From an uncultured Lachnospiraceae bacterium (lineage in GTDB: Bacteria; Bacillota; Clostridia; Lachnospirales; Lachnospiraceae), in NCBI GenBank assembly GCA_947176785.1, contig CAMWSA010000296.1:1-5063 (forward strand): a stretch of DNA of 5,063 nt, read 5' to 3'. This document shows positions 3,247 through 5,063 of the stretch, piece after piece (position 1 is the stretch's first letter; every line of letters starts with the position of its first letter). The notes below the pieces were generated by a model. That model made no database searches. It was not told where the DNA came from and worked only from the letters and a program-made list of their open reading frames with translations. Both the position numbers and the translations under genes were made by a program.

Positions 3247-5063
3247 TTACGCTGCCCCCGGCTCCGTCACGCAGCATCCCAGCCGTGAGGAATACAGTAT
3301 CTTCTCCTTAACGGGCAGCTGCATCAGCTTGCCCAGCGCCTCCTCATAATATTTCAGCTGTTCCGCATAACGGTTCCACAACTCCCGGCCGGTCTCCACC
3401 CGGTCGGTCTTGTAATCCACCACCACAATCTGTCCGTCTTCCACAAAAAAGGCGTCAATGATTCCCTGGATCAACACTTTCTCCTGCGCCGGAAACTGGC
3501 TCTTAAGCCGGGCGGCGCTGATACCGTAGACAAAGGGCTGCTCCCGGTACAGCGTCCCTGCTGCTGCGGCCCGCCACATGCGCCAGGCAATGGGGTCCTT
3601 AAAAAAACGCACCAGCTGATGCTCACGCAGCACCTGACGGTAGCTTTCCGGCAGTCTGCCCTCCGCCACCTCCCGGGCCAGCATCTCACGCAGATTGGCT
3701 TTCAGTTTTTTCTCATCCCCCGATGCCGTAAAGTCTTCCACACTCTCGGGCATCCTCTCGTACACCCCTTGGTACAACCGTTCATAATCCACCAGCTCCA
3801 TGACCTTGTGAAAGGCGTTACCCCGCAGGGTTCCTCCGGCTTCTTCCTCGTCTCTTCTAAAGCTGGGGATATAGGGCACCACCTCTTTTTGCTCAAAAGC
3901 CTGATATGCCGCCTCATCCTTCTCCTCCATGGCGGCGATTTTAAGCTCCGACACGCTGGTCTTGGTATACAACTGCTCCAACTGCCGATAGGCGTAGGTA
4001 TAGGCAAAACGGGTCTCCAGCGCCTGGACCTGTTCCGGGTCCGCCCACAGTCCGGCCTGTCCCAGCTGCATTTCTCTCTGGGCCAGATCCACCTGTCTGC
4101 GCACCTGTTCCCCCGCCAGGCTCTCCTCCTGCCAGACAACCACCTGCACCTGGGCCGGGTCCAGTGCGGGCAGGATGTCCTCCAGATAACTGCCTGCCTT
4201 CATAAAATCCAGGTAGCTTAAGGGGCTTCCGCCCCCGCCGCGCAGCAGGTATTGCTGCCACAGCGCTTCCGCATCCGCCACGCAGGCGGTCATGATCAGC
4301 TTCTCCCGGGCCCTGGTCAGCGCCACATACAGCACGCGCAGTTCCTCCGCCAGATTTTCCTCCCGCATTTTCCTGGACACTACCATTTTCCGCAGGGTCT
4401 TGTTGCGCACCCGGCTCTCCACATCCACAAAGTCCGTCCCCAGCCCGTAGTCCATATCCATAAGAAAGCTCTGGTTCACGTCCTGCATGTTAAAGCGCTT
4501 AGCCAGCCCGGAGACGAAGGTGATGGGAAACTCCAGCCCCTTGCTCTTGTGGATGCTCATGATCCGCACCACGTCCGCATACTCGTCCGGAGAACCGGCT
4601 TCTCCAAAATCCACATCGTATTGCTCCAGTTGCTCGATATAGCGGACAAAGTGGAAAAGTCCGAAATAACTGGTCTTCTCGAAATCCGACGCTTTGGTCA
4701 GCAGCATCTCCACATTGGCCCGGCGCTTGCCGCCTGCGGGCATGGCGGTCACATACTGCAGATAGTCGTGATCCCGAATCACCGTCTCCAGAAGCTGGCG
4801 GATAGGCATGTAGCTTGTGCAGCTTCGGTAGCTGCCCACCTTTTCCACGAAGCGGCGGCACTTTTCCCGCAGATTCCTATCCGGGGCCTGCGGTGCATCA
4901 TTCTGAGGAAGCCCCTCCGGCCCTTCCCCCGATACTGCCGGGTGCCCGGACTCATCCTGCTGCTCCCTGGATGCCGTCCGGTTCCCGGGTTCCTCCCGGG
5001 CCTCCCCGGGCGCTGTCCGGTTCCCGGATTCCTCCCGGTATTCCTCTGGCGCTGTCCGGTTCC
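3247..5063 (-). CDS. addA: ATP-dependent helicase/nuclease subunit A (AddA), C-terminal part, cut by the window edge
   Basis: AddA works with AddB as the helicase-exonuclease that processes double-strand breaks for RecA, the Gram-positive counterpart of RecBCD. The frame stays open to the right edge, so the N-terminal half lies outside; 604 codons are visible, against about 1200 residues for the family. Visible residues 1-60 form a hydrophilic, repeat-containing linker. Superfamily 1 helicase core motifs follow: VVRIMSIHKSKGLEFP at 164-179 (motif V region) and EELRVLYVALTRAREKL at 239-255 (motif VI). The C-terminal PD-(D/E)XK nuclease shows RGNAFHKVMELVDYERL with H418, GIIDAFF with D536, and VVVDYKTDR with D549 and K551. 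All expected nuclease residues appear present, so the enzyme looks intact here. The in-frame GTG at 4848 is an internal valine, not the start. addB would be expected upstream, to the right of the window. The gene is GC-rich, unlike the sequence to its left. Confidence 0.93.
   Translation of the reverse strand, partial: NRTAPEEYREESGNRTAPGEAREEPGNRTASREQQDESGHPAVSGEGPEGLPQNDAPQAPDRNLREKCRRFVEKVGSYRSCTSYMPIRQLLETVIRDHDYLQYVTAMPAGGKRRANVEMLLTKASDFEKTSYFGLFHFVRYIEQLEQYDVDFGEAGSPDEYADVVRIMSIHKSKGLEFPITFVSGLAKRFNMQDVNQSFLMDMDYGLGTDFVDVESRVRNKTLRKMVVSRKMREENLAEELRVLYVALTRAREKLIMTACVADAEALWQQYLLRGGGGSPLSYLDFMKAGSYLEDILPALDPAQVQVVVWQEESLAGEQVRRQVDLAQREMQLGQAGLWADPEQVQALETRFAYTYAYRQLEQLYTKTSVSELKIAAMEEKDEAAYQAFEQKEVVPYIPSFRRDEEEAGGTLRGNAFHKVMELVDYERLYQGVYERMPESVEDFTASGDEKKLKANLREMLAREVAEGRLPESYRQVLREHQLVRFFKDPIAWRMWRAAAAGTLYREQPFVYGISAARLKSQFPAQEKVLIQGIIDAFFVEDGQIVVVDYKTDRVETGRELWNRYAEQLKYYEEALGKLMQLPVKEKILYSSRLGCCVTEPGAA
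4945..5063 (-). repeat. 39-bp in-frame tandem repeat in addA (13-residue units)
   Basis: Three consecutive 39-base units are visible: 5023-5061, 4984-5022 and 4945-4983. They encode NRTAPEEYREESG, NRTAPGEAREEPG and NRTASREQQDESG; the array may continue past the edge. The first two units are identical at 33 of 39 bases, and the third matches the second at 28 of 39. The coded stretch is charged and rich in Gly, Pro and Glu, so probably disordered. It sits just before the segment LREKCRRFVEKV that returns to normal AddA sequence. Confidence 0.85.

Noticed and set aside
3619..4221. A 200-codon + strand frame opposite addA
   Set aside because: It is antisense to well-conserved AddA motifs. GC-rich genes commonly throw long shadow frames, and it shows no recognisable domain or ribosome-binding site.
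4846..4848. GTG as the addA start (533 aa)
   Set aside because: The frame continues open to the right edge, and the helicase motifs upstream of V and VI must lie further upstream, so this is an internal valine.
4945..5063. CRISPR array reading of the tandem repeats
   Set aside because: The units are directly adjacent without spacers and keep the addA reading frame.

Overview
The window looks like a piece of a Clostridia chromosome, probably Lachnospiraceae, with an AT-rich accessory segment next to a GC-rich housekeeping gene. The host call rests on the right-hand gene: its helicase and nuclease motifs read as AddA of the Gram-positive AddAB recombination nuclease, in the style I associate with Lachnospiraceae. 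The accessory call rests on base composition. A hand count gives 40/60 G+C for bases 4081-4140 inside addA and 17/60 for bases 1021-1080 inside the left-hand gene, and the switch falls close to the 3' end of addA (about 3190-3250).

Left part (1-2320, + strand): a transcription-attenuation leader followed by a divergent methionyl-tRNA synthetase. The leader has a 30-codon reading frame (40-132) with Met at positions 1, 8 and 11. A strong intrinsic terminator follows (163-207), and the 5' arm of that terminator can pair with the end of the small reading frame instead. The synthetase (298-2292, 664 aa) keeps the class I fold landmarks and the anticodon-recognition residues of MetRS. Its methionine pocket, zinc knuckle and KMSKS loop are altered, and it carries an extra block of roughly 65-70 residues. 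No T-box is visible, although T-boxes are the usual control of such genes in Firmicutes.

Middle part (2300-3246, - strand): a hairpin separates the convergent genes. Next to it lies a doubtful 46-codon frame that may be a remnant. Then comes a 149-aa protein of unknown function (2459-2908), whose start is set by a very good ribosome-binding site and a GTG codon. Upstream is a non-coding stretch of about 340 bases with a near-perfect inverted repeat and two weak promoter candidates.

Right part (3247-5063, - strand): the C-terminal 604 residues of AddA. The gene is cut by the right edge, and its upstream end here carries a 39-bp in-frame tandem repeat coding a hydrophilic linker.

The most interesting unit is the leader plus synthetase. 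Together they look like an inducible second MetRS that is switched on when Met-tRNA charging fails or ribosomes stall. Such a gene could give tolerance to a MetRS inhibitor. That function is inference; nothing in the window names an inhibitor. The 149-aa gene and addA show no functional link to it.
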